The notes below the pieces were generated by a model. That model saw nothing but the letters and a program-made list of their open reading frames with translations, had not been told where the DNA came from and made no database searches. Below, piece after piece: positions 9,212 through 20,110 of a DNA stretch of 64,000 bases; position 1 is the first letter of the stretch; each line of letters begins with the position of its first letter. Both the position numbers and the translations under genes were made by a program. Origin of the DNA: Pictodentalium vernedei (Eukaryota; Mollusca; Scaphopoda; Dentaliida; Dentaliidae); assembly GCA_031216915.1 (NCBI GenBank), contig CM062289.1, positions 449,258,866 to 449,322,865 of the forward strand, read 5' to 3'.

Positions 9212-12200
9212 GTTTCTATATACCATTTTATCAGTTTATCCCCATATGTTTCTATACACTCGTAAACCAGTTTATCCCCTTATGTTTCTATATACCATTT
9301 TATCAGTTTATCCCCTTATGTTTCTATATACTAGTTAACCATTTATCCCCTTATGTTTCTATACACTCGTAAACCAGTTTATACCCTTATGTTTCTATAT
9401 ACCATTTTATCAGTTTATCCCCTTATGTTTCTATATACTCGTAAACCAGTTTATCCCCTTATGTTTCTATATACCATTTTATCAGTTTGTCCCCTTATGT
9501 TTCTATATACCATTTTATCAGTTTATCCCCTTATGTTTCTATATACCATTTTATCAGTTTATCCCCTTATGTTTCTATACACTCGTAAACCAGTTTATCC
9601 CCTTATGTTTCTATATACCATTTTATCAGTTTGTCCCCTTATGTTTCTATACACTCGTAAACCAGTTTATCCCCTTATGTTTCTATATACTAGTTAACCA
9701 GTTTATCCCCTTATGCTTCTATATACTAGTTAACCAGTTTATCCCCTTATGTTTCTATATACTAGTTAACCAGTTTATCCCATTATGCTTCTATATACTA
9801 GTTAACTAGTTTATTCCCTTATGTTTCTATACACTCGTAAACCAGTTTATCCCCTTATGTTTCTATATACCATTTTATCAGTTTATCCCCTTATGTTTCT
9901 ATATACCATTTTATCAGTTTATCCCCTTATGTTTCTATACACTCGTAAACCAGTTTATCCCCTTATGTTTCTATATACCATTTTATCCGTTTATCCCTTA
10001 TGCTTCTATACACTCATAAACCAGTTTATCCCCTTATGTTTCTATATACCATTTTATCAGTTTGTCCCCTTATGTTTCTATATACCATTTTATCAGTTTA
10101 TCCCCTTATGTTTCTATACACTCGTAAACCAGTTGTCCCCTTATGTTTCTATATACCATTTTATCAGTTTGTCCCCTTATGTTTCTATATACCATTTTAT
10201 CAGTTTATCCCCTTATGTTTCTATACACTCGTAAACCAGTTTATCCCCTTATGTTTCTATATACCATTTTATCAGTTTATCCCCTTATGTTTCTATATAC
10301 TAGTTAACTATTTATTCCCTTATGTTTCTATACACTCGTAAACCAGTTTATCCCCTTATGTTTCTATATACCATTTTATCAGTTTATCCCCTTATGTTTC
10401 TATATACTCGTAAACCAGTTTATCCCCTTATGTTTCTATATACCATTTTATCAGTTTGTCCCCTTATGTTTGTATGTACCATTTTATCAGTTTATCCCCT
10501 TATGTTTCTATATACCATTTTATCAGTTTATCCCCTTATGTTTCTATACACTCGTAAACCAGTTTATCCCCTTATGTTTCTATATACCATTTTATCAGTT
10601 TATCCCCTTATGTTTCTATATACTAGTTAACCATTTATCCCCTTATGTTTCTATACACTCGTAAACCAGTTTATCCCCTTATGTTTCTATATACCATTTT
10701 ATCAGTTTATCCCCTTATGTTTCTATACACTCGTAAACGAGTTTATCCCCTTATGTTTCTATATACCATTTTATCAGTTTATCCCCTTATGTTTCTATAT
10801 ACCATTTTATCAGTTGATCCCCTTTTGTTTCTAAACACTCGTAAACCAGTTTATCCCCTTATGTTTCTATATACCATTTTATCAGTTTATCCCCTTATGT
10901 TTCTATACACTCGTAAACCAGTTTATCCCCTTATGTTTCTATATACCATTTTATCAGTTTATCCCCATATGTTTCTATACATTCGTAAACCATTTTATCC
11001 CCTTATGTTTCCATATACCATTTTATCAGTTTGTCCCCTTATGTTTCTATATACCATTTTATCAGTTTATCCCCTTATGTTTCTATACACTCGTAAACCA
11101 GTTTATCCCCTTGTGTTTCTATATACCATTTTATCAGTTTATCCCCTTATGTTTCTATACACTCGTAAACAAGTTTATCCCCTTATGTTTCTATATACCA
11201 TTTTATCAGTTTATCCCCTTATGTTTCTATATACTAGTTAACCATTTATCCCCTTATGTTTCTATACACTCGTAAACCAGTTTATCCCCTTATGTTTATA
11301 TATACCATTTTATCAGTTTATCCCCTTATGTTTCTATATACCATTTTATCAGTTTATCCCCTTATGTTTCTATACACTCGTAAACCAGTTTATCCCCTTA
11401 TGTTTCTATATACAATTTTATCCGTTTATCCCTTATGCTTCTATACACTCGTAAACCAGTTTATCCCCTTATGTTTCTATATACCATTTTATCAGTTTGT
11501 CCCCTTATGTTTCTATATACCATTTTATCAGTTTATCCCCTTATGTTTCTATACACTCGTAAACCAGTTGTCCCCTTATGTTTCTATATACCATTTTATC
11601 AGTTTGTCCCCTTATGTTTCTATATACCATTTTATCAGTTTATCCCCTTATGTTTCTATACACTCGTAAACCAGTTTATCCCCTTATGTTTCTATATACC
11701 ATTTTATCAGTTTATCCCCTTATGTTTCTATATACTAGTTAACTATTTATCCCCTTATGTTTCTATACACTCGTAAACCAGTTTATCCCCTTATGTTTCT
11801 ATATACCATTTTATCAGTTTATCCCGTTATGTTTCTATATACTCGTAAACCAGTTTATCCCCTTATGTTTCTATATACCATTTTATCAGTTTGTCCCCTT
11901 ATGTTTGTATGTACCATTTTATCAGTTTATCCCCTTATGTTTCTATATACCATTTTATCAGTTTATCCCCTTATGTTTCTATACACTCGTAAACCAGTTT
12001 ATCCCCTTATGTTTCTATATACCATTTTATCAGTTTATCCCCTTATGTTTCTTTATACTAGTTAACCATTTATCCCCTTATGTTTCTATACACTCGTAAA
12101 CCAGTTTATCCCCTTATGTTTCTATATACCATTTTATCAGTTTATCCCCTTATGTTTCTATACACTCGTAAACCAGTTTATCCCCTTATGTTTCTATAGA

Positions 12201-14373
12201 CCATTTTATCAGTTTATCCCCTTATGTTTCTATATACCATTTTATCAGTTGATCCCCTTTTGTTTCTATACACTCGTAAACCAGTTTATCCCCTTATGTT
12301 TCTATATACCATTTTATCAGTTTATCCCCTTATGTTTCTATACACTCGTAAACCAGTTTATCCCCTTATGTTTCTATATACCATTTTATCAGTTTATCCC
12401 CTTATGTTTCTATACACTCGTAAACCAGTTTATCCCCTTATGTTTCTATATACCATTTTATCAGTTTATCCCCTTATGTTTCTATATACTAGTTAACCAT
12501 TTATCCCCTTATGTTTCTATACACTCGTAAACCAGTTTATCCACTTATGTTTCTATATACCATTTTATCAGTTTATTCCCTTATGTTTCTATACACATGT
12601 AAACCAGTTTGTCCCCTTATGTTTCTATATACCATTTTATCAGTTTGTCCCCTTATGTTTCTATATACCATTTTATCAGTTTATCCCCTTATGTTTCTAT
12701 ACACTCGTAAACCAGTTTATCCCCTTATGTTTCTATATACCATTTTATCAGTTTATCCCCTTATGTTTCTATTTACCATTTTATCAGTTTATCCCCTTAC
12801 GTTTCTATACACTCGTAAACCAGTTTATCCCCTTATGTTTCTATATACCATTTTATCAGTTTATCCCCTTATGTTTCTATACACTCGTAAACCAGTTTAT
12901 CCCCTTATGTTTCTATATACCATTTTATCAGTTTATCCCCTTATGTTTCTATATACTAGTTAAACATTTATCCCCTTATGTTTCTATACACTCGTAAACC
13001 AGTTTATCCACTTATGTTTCTATGTACCATTTTATCAGTTTATTCCCTTATGTTTCTATACACTCGTAAACCAGTTTATCCCCTCATGTTTCTATATACC
13101 ATTTTATCAGTTTATCCCCTTATGTTTCTATATACTAGTTAACCATTTATCCCCTTATGTTTCTATACACTCGTAAACCAATTTGTCCCCTTATGTTTCT
13201 ATATACCATTTTATCAGTTTATCCCCTTATGTTTCTATATACCATTTTATCAGTTTATCCCCTTATGTTTCTATATACCATTTTATCAGTTTATCCCCTT
13301 ATGTTTCTATATACTAGTTAACCATTTATCCCCTTGTGTTTCTATACACTCGTAAACCAGTTTATCCACTTATGTTTCTATATACCATTTTATCAGTTTA
13401 TCCCCTTATGTTTCTATATACTAGTTAACCATTTATCCCCTTGTGTTTCTATACACTCGTAAACCAGTTTATCCACTTATGTTTCTATATACCATTTTAT
13501 CAGTTTATCCCCTTATGTTTCTATACACTCGTAAACCATTTTATACCCTTATGTTTCTACATACCATTTTATCAGTTTATCCCCTTATATTTCTATATAC
13601 CATTTTATCAGTTTATCCCCTTATGTTTCTATATACCATTTTATCAGTTTATCCCCTTATGTTTCTATACACTCGTAAACCAGTTTATCCCCTTATGTTT
13701 CTATATACCATTTTATCAGTTTGTCCCCTTATGTTTCTATATATCATTTTATCAGTTTATCCCCTTATGTTTCTATACACTCGTAAACCATTTTATCCAC
13801 TTATGTTTCTATATACCATTTTTTCAGTTTGTCTCCTTATGTTTCTATATACCATTTTATCAGTTTATCCCCTTATGTTTCTATACACTCGTAAACCAGT
13901 TTATCCCCTTATGTTTCTATGTACCATTTTATCAGTTTATCCCCTTATGTTTCTATATACTAGTTAACCATTTATCCCCTTGTGTTTCTATACACTCGCA
14001 AATCAGTTTATCCCCTTATGTTTCTATATACCATTTTATCAGTTTATCCCCTTATGTTTCTATATACCATTTTATCAGTTTATCCCCTTATGTTTCTATA
14101 TACCATTTTATCAGTTTATCCCCGTATGTTTCTATACACTCATAAACCAGTTTATCCCCTTATGTTTCTATATACCATTTTATCAGTTTATCCCCTTATG
14201 TTTCTATACACTCGTAAACCATTTTATCCACTTATGTTTCTATATACCATTTTATCATTTTGTCCCCTTATGTTTCTATATACCATTTTATCAGTTTATC
14301 CCCTTATGTTTCTATGTACTAGCAAACCAGTTTATTCGCTTTTGTTTCTACTTACTAGTAAACCAGTTTATCC
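9212..14373. repeat. Giant minisatellite, part B: 36-bp monomers, two alternating types
   Basis: About 140 monomers of mostly 36 bp sharing CAGTTTATCCCCTTATG. Two main types are interspersed: one with CTATATACCATTTTAT and one with CTATACACTCGTAAAC. An occasional part-A-like unit ends TACTAGTTAACC. The extra C relative to part A makes the period divisible by three, so 12-residue repeat frames stay open for hundreds of bases in more than one frame. They break wherever a unit gains or loses a base. No start context, splice signal or non-repeat sequence supports a protein. Confidence 0.97.
9821..12265. repeat. 1435-bp higher-order tandem duplication in part B
   Basis: Private variants recur exactly 1435 bp apart: TTTTATCCGT at 9981 and 11416; AGTTGTCCCC at 10131 and 11566; TGTATGTACC at 10471 and 11906; CAGTTGATCC at 10811 and 12246. 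A block of about 40 monomers was duplicated with few later changes, so the event is recent relative to monomer divergence. Confidence 0.9.
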
Positions 14374-14463
14374 ATAAAGATATTAAGACATTCTTTCGAG
14401 TCCCAGTTACATAATTCCCAATCAATAAGTATTCAGTTCACCTTGAAAGCATTAGAATATTAA

Positions 14464-14699
14464 CCCTTTACCTAACAGGAAAAGCAAACGACACTCCAAA
14501 CAAAATTCTTGAATATCTAATTTTTATCATTTATTGTCTCAAAAACATAGGTTATGACTCCTCATTAGAACGAGCTCGTTCCAAAGAGGGGTCATAACCT
14601 ATGTTTTGGAGAGAAAACAAAATGAGAAAAATAATGAAAATAATTGGCGATTTTTGTGAATAGCGCTGGCCAGTTTTGGTCGTTACGTTGATTAAAGGG
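14464..14699 (+). mobile_element. piggyBac-like MITE (family P, type I)
   Basis: TTAA at 14460-14463 and 14700-14703; ends CCCTTTACCTAAC and GTTGATTAAAGGG; 236 bp. The two palindrome arms disagree here (CTCATTAG against CCAAAGAG), unlike most copies. It lies about 90 bp beyond the end of the satellite. Confidence 0.85.
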
Positions 14700-14893
14700 T
14701 TAACACAATAATTGGTGCTACGTAACGTAGTCATAAAAAGTTTGTATGTGGTGAGTCGTCATTCATAATGATAGTGTCATTAAAGATTCGGACAAATCAC
14801 GTCTTGACTGAGAAACATTTCTTGCGATGATTCCTAGAAAATGAATGTGTATAGTATTGTTTAGAATAAATCGACTGGATAATAGCGTTGATT

Positions 14894-15140
14894 CAGGGGT
14901 GGCGGAAGCTCGATAAAAGTGGAGGAGCACAAATTTACAGTGCTACCATGGTTCGACCCAGTATGAGAAAGGTTACAATCGTATATCGGTAAATGTGCCA
15001 TGACTCGCTAGAGTCTCTCGTTTAGCTGAATATGCTGCTGTGTGGTCACAGTCTTGTCCGTTTCTTCTACTTCAACCATCTTCCAACCCGAAGGCCAGCC
15101 TCCGGGTTGGAAGATGGTTCAACTAGAAGAAACGGAACGA
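14894..15140 (+). mobile_element. Repeat family with CAGGGGTGGCGGAAGC end and hairpin
   Basis: Similar, in reverse orientation, to 22790-23041: both share the GGCGGAAG end, CCATGGTTCGAC, TACAATCGTA, TGACTCGCTAGAGTCTCTCG-like text and a TTTCTTCTACTTCAA block. Here 15058-15136 forms a near-perfect hairpin whose arms run CCGTTTCTTCTACTTCAACC to the matching AGAAGAAACGG. CAGGGG ends suggest hAT-like termini, but no second terminus or target duplication was found. Confidence 0.5.
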
Positions 15141-15374
15141 AGCGACCGAAATTGGGATTCTTTGGCTAAATATTGTTTGAATTTGCAAGTAATGTTACAG
15201 GAATGCCCGTATATTGACACGTTTGCATGCGCCCATTTTTACTCATTGTGTAACTTTGAAACATATCTGTGCCCCCATCCCCTGGCTCCGCGGTCTCTGC
15301 GTTGAATTCCTTACACAGTTGGACTGGTGGGATAATGCCGAGCCTAGTTTTGGTCAGAATGCACATATATCTCT

Positions 15375-15376
15375 CC

Positions 15377-15456
<80 letters not shown>
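15375..15456. repeat. (TCTG)n microsatellite
   Basis: About 20 perfect TCTG/GTCT units. They are flanked on both sides by similar text (ATGCCGAGCCTAGTTTTGGTC before, ATGCCTTGCCAAGTTTTGGTC after), so the run sits between two halves of an older duplication. Confidence 0.95.
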
Positions 15457-15457
<1 letters not shown>

Positions 15458-16047
15458 CGCAATGATGCCTTGCCAAGTTTTGGTCAAACACACTGATCTC
15501 CATTATTTAACAGATAAGTTTCACTATCACACTGTTACTCTGAATAGCCATCTCACGCTGATGATGACATGCACTTTAGAAGATGCACTTAACAGCTTGA
15601 AAATTATCACAAAGTACCAAGTATCAATTATTCAGGACGGTTTGGAACACTTTTCATACATTAAAGTAAATGATTTATGCCGTCATTGCTTGATGCAAGT
15701 TCGGTAAAATGTGTTTCGCCTGTTCCACAAACGTTTTGCGTAGGATTGGAAGCTATTTTGGTATAGTAAGAAGAGAATTATATATGGAGCAATAAAATGA
15801 TCATGAAGATATATACATCTTGCTCTGCTTGGAGCGTTATTGAAAAGTATCAAAACCGTACTAAGCGACTCAGTATACCACGCGGCCGTTTTCTTCGTGG
15901 GTGAATAAATAATGTTGCGTGGATGTTTGTTGATTAGGGGTCGCATGTGAATTTCAGAGAAAAATTGGACCACGCAAATGCCTGCGCCTTGTTGAAATCA
16001 AATACAGCTAGTTACGCCACAAGCTACAAGACAACGACATTTTCACA
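15457..16047. other. No gene seen
   Basis: Apart from the flank of the TCTG run, nothing recognisable. Short open frames on both strands lack start context and family resemblance. Confidence 0.5.
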
Positions 16048-16270
16048 CATGTAGCAGACGACACTTGCGAAAACATTCTTGACTTCCTTTAAAATTTAAT
16101 TTTTTGCCTCCAAACAAAGCTTATGACCCAATGAATTATTTTTCAATTTGGCCTCAGAAACATAGCTTGAGGTCGTTCCGATGTAAGCTGTGTAAAAAAA
16201 ATAAAATTTAATTGTTCACAAATTTTTTCCCTAAGTGTCATCTGCGATTCGTGACAGACGAAGGGGTAAA
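16048..16270. mobile_element. Degenerate piggyBac-like MITE with two like arms
   Basis: GCAGACGACACTTGCGAAAA at the left and TAAGTGTCATCTGC at the right are both the AGACGACACTTGC-type end, where normal copies have one of each type. The centre retains AGCTTATGACCC, CATAGCTTGAGG and GAGGTCGTTCC. The outer CCCTTT is lost on the left; GGGGTAAAG remains on the right. Confidence 0.5.
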
Positions 16271-16761
16271 GTTCAAGTTTCTTTTTAAATTTCAAGAGTA
16301 TGGACAAATCCAGCGTGCGACGTGAAGGTACACTTTAGCTATCGTAAAACCGACTATCTGTATTTCATGACATTGAATTTTATATTTTATTGCTAATTTA
16401 TAGATGAACGTATAATAAAATAAACAAAGCAATTCATCTAGAAACAATTGTTTAACGAACAAATTGCAAACTAGCAATCAAATGGTTCATCTGTGGCTGC
16501 TAAAATCGCGATATAACCCTCCGCAACCGAGCTAACAGAGGATAGATACATCAATATAAACAAAAAGTTTTATTTCACATTACACAAACTCATGCAGAGC
16601 ATTAATTGTATTAAAAATTTAAATGACACGCTATAAATGTATTCATCGACGAGATGGCATAGCCAGATTGGCTTTCTAACTGCTATCTCCCACAGCTACA
16701 GTTTTCGAAATCACCAGGCACAGAATGTTACTTACCTAGGGCCAGAGTAAAATATATAGAG
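16271..16761. other. No gene seen
   Basis: AT-rich sequence without a recognisable element. Confidence 0.5.
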
Positions 16762-16893
16762 GATATGGAATGAGTGTTTTTCTCATATAATATTTATGAA
16801 ACGAGTCTAAGAATTTTCCTTTTTGGCGAGCCCAAACGGAAAATTCGGACGAGTTTCATTATATGAGAACAACACTCATTTCATATTCTATTT
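16762..16893. repeat. Foldback hairpin element
   Basis: Arms GGATATGGAATGAGTG..CTCATATAAT and ATTATATGAGAA..CACTCATTTCATATTC pair over about 130 bp, with an inner stem AATTTTCC..GGAAAATT. No target duplication is obvious. Confidence 0.7.
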
Positions 16894-16943
16894 ATCATAT
16901 GACACACACACGCACAAATTAGCCACTTAGTTTGACTTTTTAA

Positions 16944-17157
16944 CCCATCACCTAACTTGAGTTGCAGACGGCACTTGGAAAAAACATCCTCGTATAACTA
17001 AAAATTTTCATTTTTTACTTCCAAAACATAGGTTATGACCCCTCATTGGAACGAGCTCGTCGAGCTCGTTCCAATGAGGGGTCATAACCTATGTTTTGGA
17101 AGCAAAAAGTGAAAATATAAAAAAAAAATGAATGGCGTTTTTCTTGTAGGTAAAGGA
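16944..17157 (+). mobile_element. piggyBac-like MITE (family P, type I)
   Basis: TTAA at 16940-16943 and 17158-17161; ends CCCATCACCTAAC and GTAGGTAAAGGA. The palindrome arms carry the A:T state (CCTCATTGG with CCAATGAGG). Confidence 0.8.
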
Positions 17158-17214
17158 TTAATACAATATAACCCACCCTAAATAGGACAGATAAGGTAAA
17201 TTCTGCCCTACTGA

Positions 17215-17403
17215 AATTATATAAATGTAACTCAGTTGTATTTTGTTTAGCCAATCAAATTGTCCAGTTTTGAAATTGACCAATGAAAGCTCCCAACTCT
17301 AATTATGCAAATTATGAAAATGTGGCCCAGTTGTATTTTGTTCAGCCAATCAAATTGTCTAGTTTTGAAAATGACCAATGAAATTGACGGACAGATTTAT
17401 TTA
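17215..17403. repeat. 95-bp tandem duplication carrying paired CCAAT motifs
   Basis: Two units starting AATTAT at 17215 and 17310 each contain CAGTTGTATTTTGTT, AGCCAATCAAATTGTC and GACCAATGAAA. The junction has ATGCAAAT (17305-17312), the octamer motif. CCAAT pairs plus an octamer are typical of some strong pol II promoters, but no conserved gene follows. Confidence 0.6.
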
Positions 17404-17452
17404 TCACTGATTAATATGAAAACAAAATATCAAATGTTTTAAAGTGAACAAA

Positions 17453-17530
17453 ATGGACGAGTCACATTATAAAGATATTTATGAAGGATATGGCACAACA
17501 GTCATCACTTTTACGGTATCACTCTTTTGA
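17453..17530 (+). CDS. Tiny ORF downstream of CCAAT cluster (speculative)
   Basis: A 25-codon ORF begins at AACAAAATGG, a good animal start context, 50 bp after the CCAAT/octamer duplication. The product matches nothing I know, and no convincing splice donor follows. It may be chance. I list it only because promoter-like motifs and a good start context coincide. Confidence 0.12.
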   Translation: MDESHYKDIYEGYGTTVITFTVSLF

Positions 17531-17562
17531 TTCCAGCATAATATCAAAACAAGTTATGTTAA

Positions 17563-17804
17563 CTGGTAGTGCGCTTTATTTTACTTGACTACACATTTCA
17601 TTTCATCGTATATTGTTTCGTTACATTTGATTGGATAGTGCCAATATGCACTATCCAATCAAATGTAACAGAGCAATATGCCGTTAACAAAATCCAAATC
17701 TTGCTTGGTGAATGTGACACCTCCACTAACAGAGTATAGATAATTATAGTCGCAACATGTAGTATTTCGTAAAGCCCAAATATGGGCTTCCAGCACTCTA
17801 CCAG
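17563..17804. mobile_element. TTAA/CTGGTAG foldback MITE (family T), copy 3
   Basis: TTAA at 17559-17562 and 17805-17808; ends CTGGTAGTGCGCT and AGCACTCTACCAG; 242 bp, the same length as the copy at 1824. The central hairpin (about 17620-17670) is built on TTACATTTGATTGGATAGTG. The subterminal AAAGCCCAAATATGGGCTTC matches copy 1. Confidence 0.85.
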
Positions 17805-17808
17805 TTAA

Positions 17809-18594
17809 TTGTCACGGTGTTACATTCAAAATACATCTCGACCAACGGTTAATTTTACCCTTATTCCATTCGCTACGGGGCACACCATTCCTGGATGTAG
17901 CATAGTAACCGCGCAATTACTGGAACCGAATTCAAGGACTGCTTTTTAATACAATTCAGGATTTTCTATAGGTTGTGGTGTGACAAATATTCGTGAACTG
18001 GCAAGAAACCTTTTTGGAAAGAAGGTTCACATGGACAAGACAAAAGCTGACTTACCAGATTCAAGCTATTAAACCAACTTCCGTCTTTGCGGTCCTTACC
18101 CTCACCCACATCTTCATATTGGGAAGTTAGAGGCGGGGGTACCGAACGAGAGATCTTAGTCAAGACTACTACAAATATTACGATGAAAGTCGGTCATCAG
18201 AAGAGTTCATTACAAAGAGAGTTTCTTAAGACGCCAGATTTTTTAACAACGCGAGAGGTACAGCTAAAAATTCCGAACAACAGTACAGGCGAATTTCACC
18301 GTTGTTTTAAGCTGTTTCAACGATGTTTGAAGTTAATTTGCACAATTATTGGAGCAACGTAGCCTATTGGTGTTTGACAATTATATACGTTATTTATTCG
18401 ATATGATGTTTACGCCCAGAATTGCCCAATATTAAGCGCAGCTGATGTGACTTCAAAATCGGCTGATATGACGCTGGTCTTGGCCGATAGGAACCAAGTT
18501 AGATTTGTCCCGATGATGCATTACTATGCTCAACCAATTTATTAACGTCAAAATCGTTCACCGTTATTCGTCGAACGCAATCAGGAAAGTGACT
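17809..18594. other. No gene seen
   Basis: Unique-looking sequence. A 91-codon plus-strand frame at 18087-18362 shows no family features. Confidence 0.5.
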
Positions 18595-18607
18595 TAGTGT
18601 CATTACC

Positions 18608-18974
18608 GGGAGCGCCGTGGCTCAGTAGGTAGATGTGCAGGCTGCAAGCCGAGAGGTCCCTCGGTTCGACTCCCACCTGCGGCAACCGCGTTGTGTCCTT
18701 GGGCAAGAAACTTCACCCCCATTGCCCATGTTGGGCACGATGACGCCGTGTACTAAGGCGTACTGCACGTCGATAGTACGCATGTCTTCAACCAATCTAA
18801 CCCTGCCTGTGCTGCAGTGCGGAGTTAGTATGTTGGGGAGCTGACAGCTGCTCGTCGTTGCTCGGTGGTTCTCTCCGGGTACTCCGTCTTCCTCCACCCG
18901 TAAAACTGTCACGGTCATGATTAGCCATTGTGCAGAAATATGTGAACTTAAACATCAATAAATAAATAAATAAA
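18608..18974 (+). mobile_element. tRNA-derived SINE (head a, tail type 1), full length
   Basis: It is flanked by perfect 13-bp target duplications TAGTGTCATTACC (18595-18607 and 18975-18987). A box TGGCTCAGTAGG, B box GGTTCGACTCC, body motif TTGTGTCCTTGGGCAAG, 3' block GTGAACTTAAACATC, then (AATA)n. It is the cleanest head-a copy and a good reference for the family. Confidence 0.93.
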
Positions 18975-19061
18975 TAGTGTCATTACCTGACATAACGGAG
19001 TGATTTGAAGCTGACTTTTGTATAGTTAGGAATTAATAATGGTATTAAGTAAAATAAAGTA

Positions 19062-19664
19062 GATTTATTTATATTTATTTATTGTGTTTAACCCTTTACC
19101 TAACATGAAAAGCAGACGATACTTGCAAACATAATTCTTGAATAACTAATTTTTTTTCATTTTTTGCTTCAAAAACATAGGTTATGACCCCTCTTTGGAA
19201 CGAGCTCGTTCCAAAGAGGGGTCATAACCTATATTTTTGAGACAAAAAATGAAAACAAAATAATGAAAATTAATTGGCGATTTTTGTGAATAGCGGTGGC
19301 CGGTTTTGGCCGTTACGTTGGGTAAAGGGTTAAGGTCACATATTTATACACAATGGCTAGTCATGACCACGACAGTTTTACGGGTGGGGGAAGCCGGAGT
19401 ACCCGGAGAGAACCACCAAGCAACGGCGAGCAACTGTCAGCTCCCCAACATACCAACTCCACACAAGCAGGGTAAGCATTGATTGAAGACAAGTGAAACA
19501 TCGACGTGCAATACGCCTTAGTACAGAACGCCACCGGGCCCCCACGTGGGCAATGGAGGTGAAGAGTCTTGATAAAGAACACAACGCGGTTGCCGCAGTG
19601 GGAGTCGAAACGAGGACCTCTCGGCTTGCAGCCTGCACCTCTACCCAGAGAGCCACCGCGCCCC
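19062..19664 (-). mobile_element. tRNA-derived SINE (head a, tail 1) interrupted by a MITE
   Basis: On the minus strand the head begins at about 19664 (GGGGCGCGGTGGC) and the SINE 3' end (GTGACCTTAA) lies at 19330-19340. The SINE resumes beyond 19092 as TTAAACACAATAAATAAATA down to about 19062. The gap is exactly the family P MITE 19092-19329, inserted at the TTAA of GACCTTAAAC. Possible diverged target duplication: AAAATAAAGTA (19051-19061) and AAAACAAGGTA (19665-19675). Confidence 0.88.
19092..19329 (+). mobile_element. piggyBac-like MITE (family P, type I) inside a SINE
   Basis: TTAA at 19088-19091 and 19330-19333; ends CCCTTTACCTAAC and GTTGGGTAAAGGG; 238 bp. The arms carry the T:A state (CTCTTTGG with CCAAAGAG). 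The uninterrupted target is visible in other SINE copies (GACCTTAAACACC), where a single TTAA occurs, so this is a filled-site/empty-site proof of TTAA duplication. Confidence 0.93.
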
Positions 19665-19699
19665 AAAACAAGGTAAACGAAGTGAAGAAGGTTGTATAG

Positions 19700-20110
19700 A
19701 AAATTCAATGCAAACGAAAATTCAGAGGCGTAAGCGAAGATTCATCGAAGACGGAGAAGAGAGAGTTCATCTATCCCCCCCCCCCCCCCCCGAAGGGGAA
19801 GCCGGGACATTTGGATAGCTAAACTTGAAGACGAGGAAACTTCGAACTTTGCGAAAAGAACGAGAAACAATAAAATTGTCAGAAAACTGAAGCAGATCCG
19901 AGAACATTGTGTTAAATATCTGTTTTTGTTTTATAAATAAAGAAGTTATAACCCGATTAGATTCATAATGGCCGAGAAATCAGCCTTCGGCAACTTCACA
20001 TCAGCCTTTGACCTTCAGTCTCAGGCTATTATGAAGTTACCCATGGCTGATATCTCGTCCCATATGAAACTAACCAATCAATAACCAAAAATTATTGGAC
20101 CTGGTCCAAA
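19700..20110 (+). repeat. Dispersed repeat (family R), copy 1
   Basis: Similar in inverted order to 24780-25090. Shared blocks include GTTCATCTATCC../..GGATAGCTAAACT, GAAACTTCG.ACTTTG, AAAAGAACGAGAAACAAT, TTGTCAGAAAACTG, and, farther on, ATGAAGTTAC..GGCTGATATCTCG..ATATGAAACTAAC. A poly-C tract occupies the hairpin centre here (19778-19791). Confidence 0.55.

Noticed and set aside
5044..14373. CRISPR array
   Set aside because: Monomers are contiguous with no unique spacers, the context is eukaryotic, and there are no cas genes.
9353..14414. Many 60-234 codon frames with 12-residue Tyr/Phe/Pro repeats
   Set aside because: They follow the 36-bp minisatellite period, occur in several frames of the same DNA and stop wherever a monomer changes length. 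No non-repeat domain, start context or splice signal.
17215..17530. Histone gene promoter
   Set aside because: The motifs fit, but no histone coding sequence is present on either strand nearby.
18622..18918. SINE-overlapping frames (also at 2562-2910, 19361-19708, 36843-37363, 55739-56131)
   Set aside because: All lie in SINE body sequence and recur only because the SINE is repeated.
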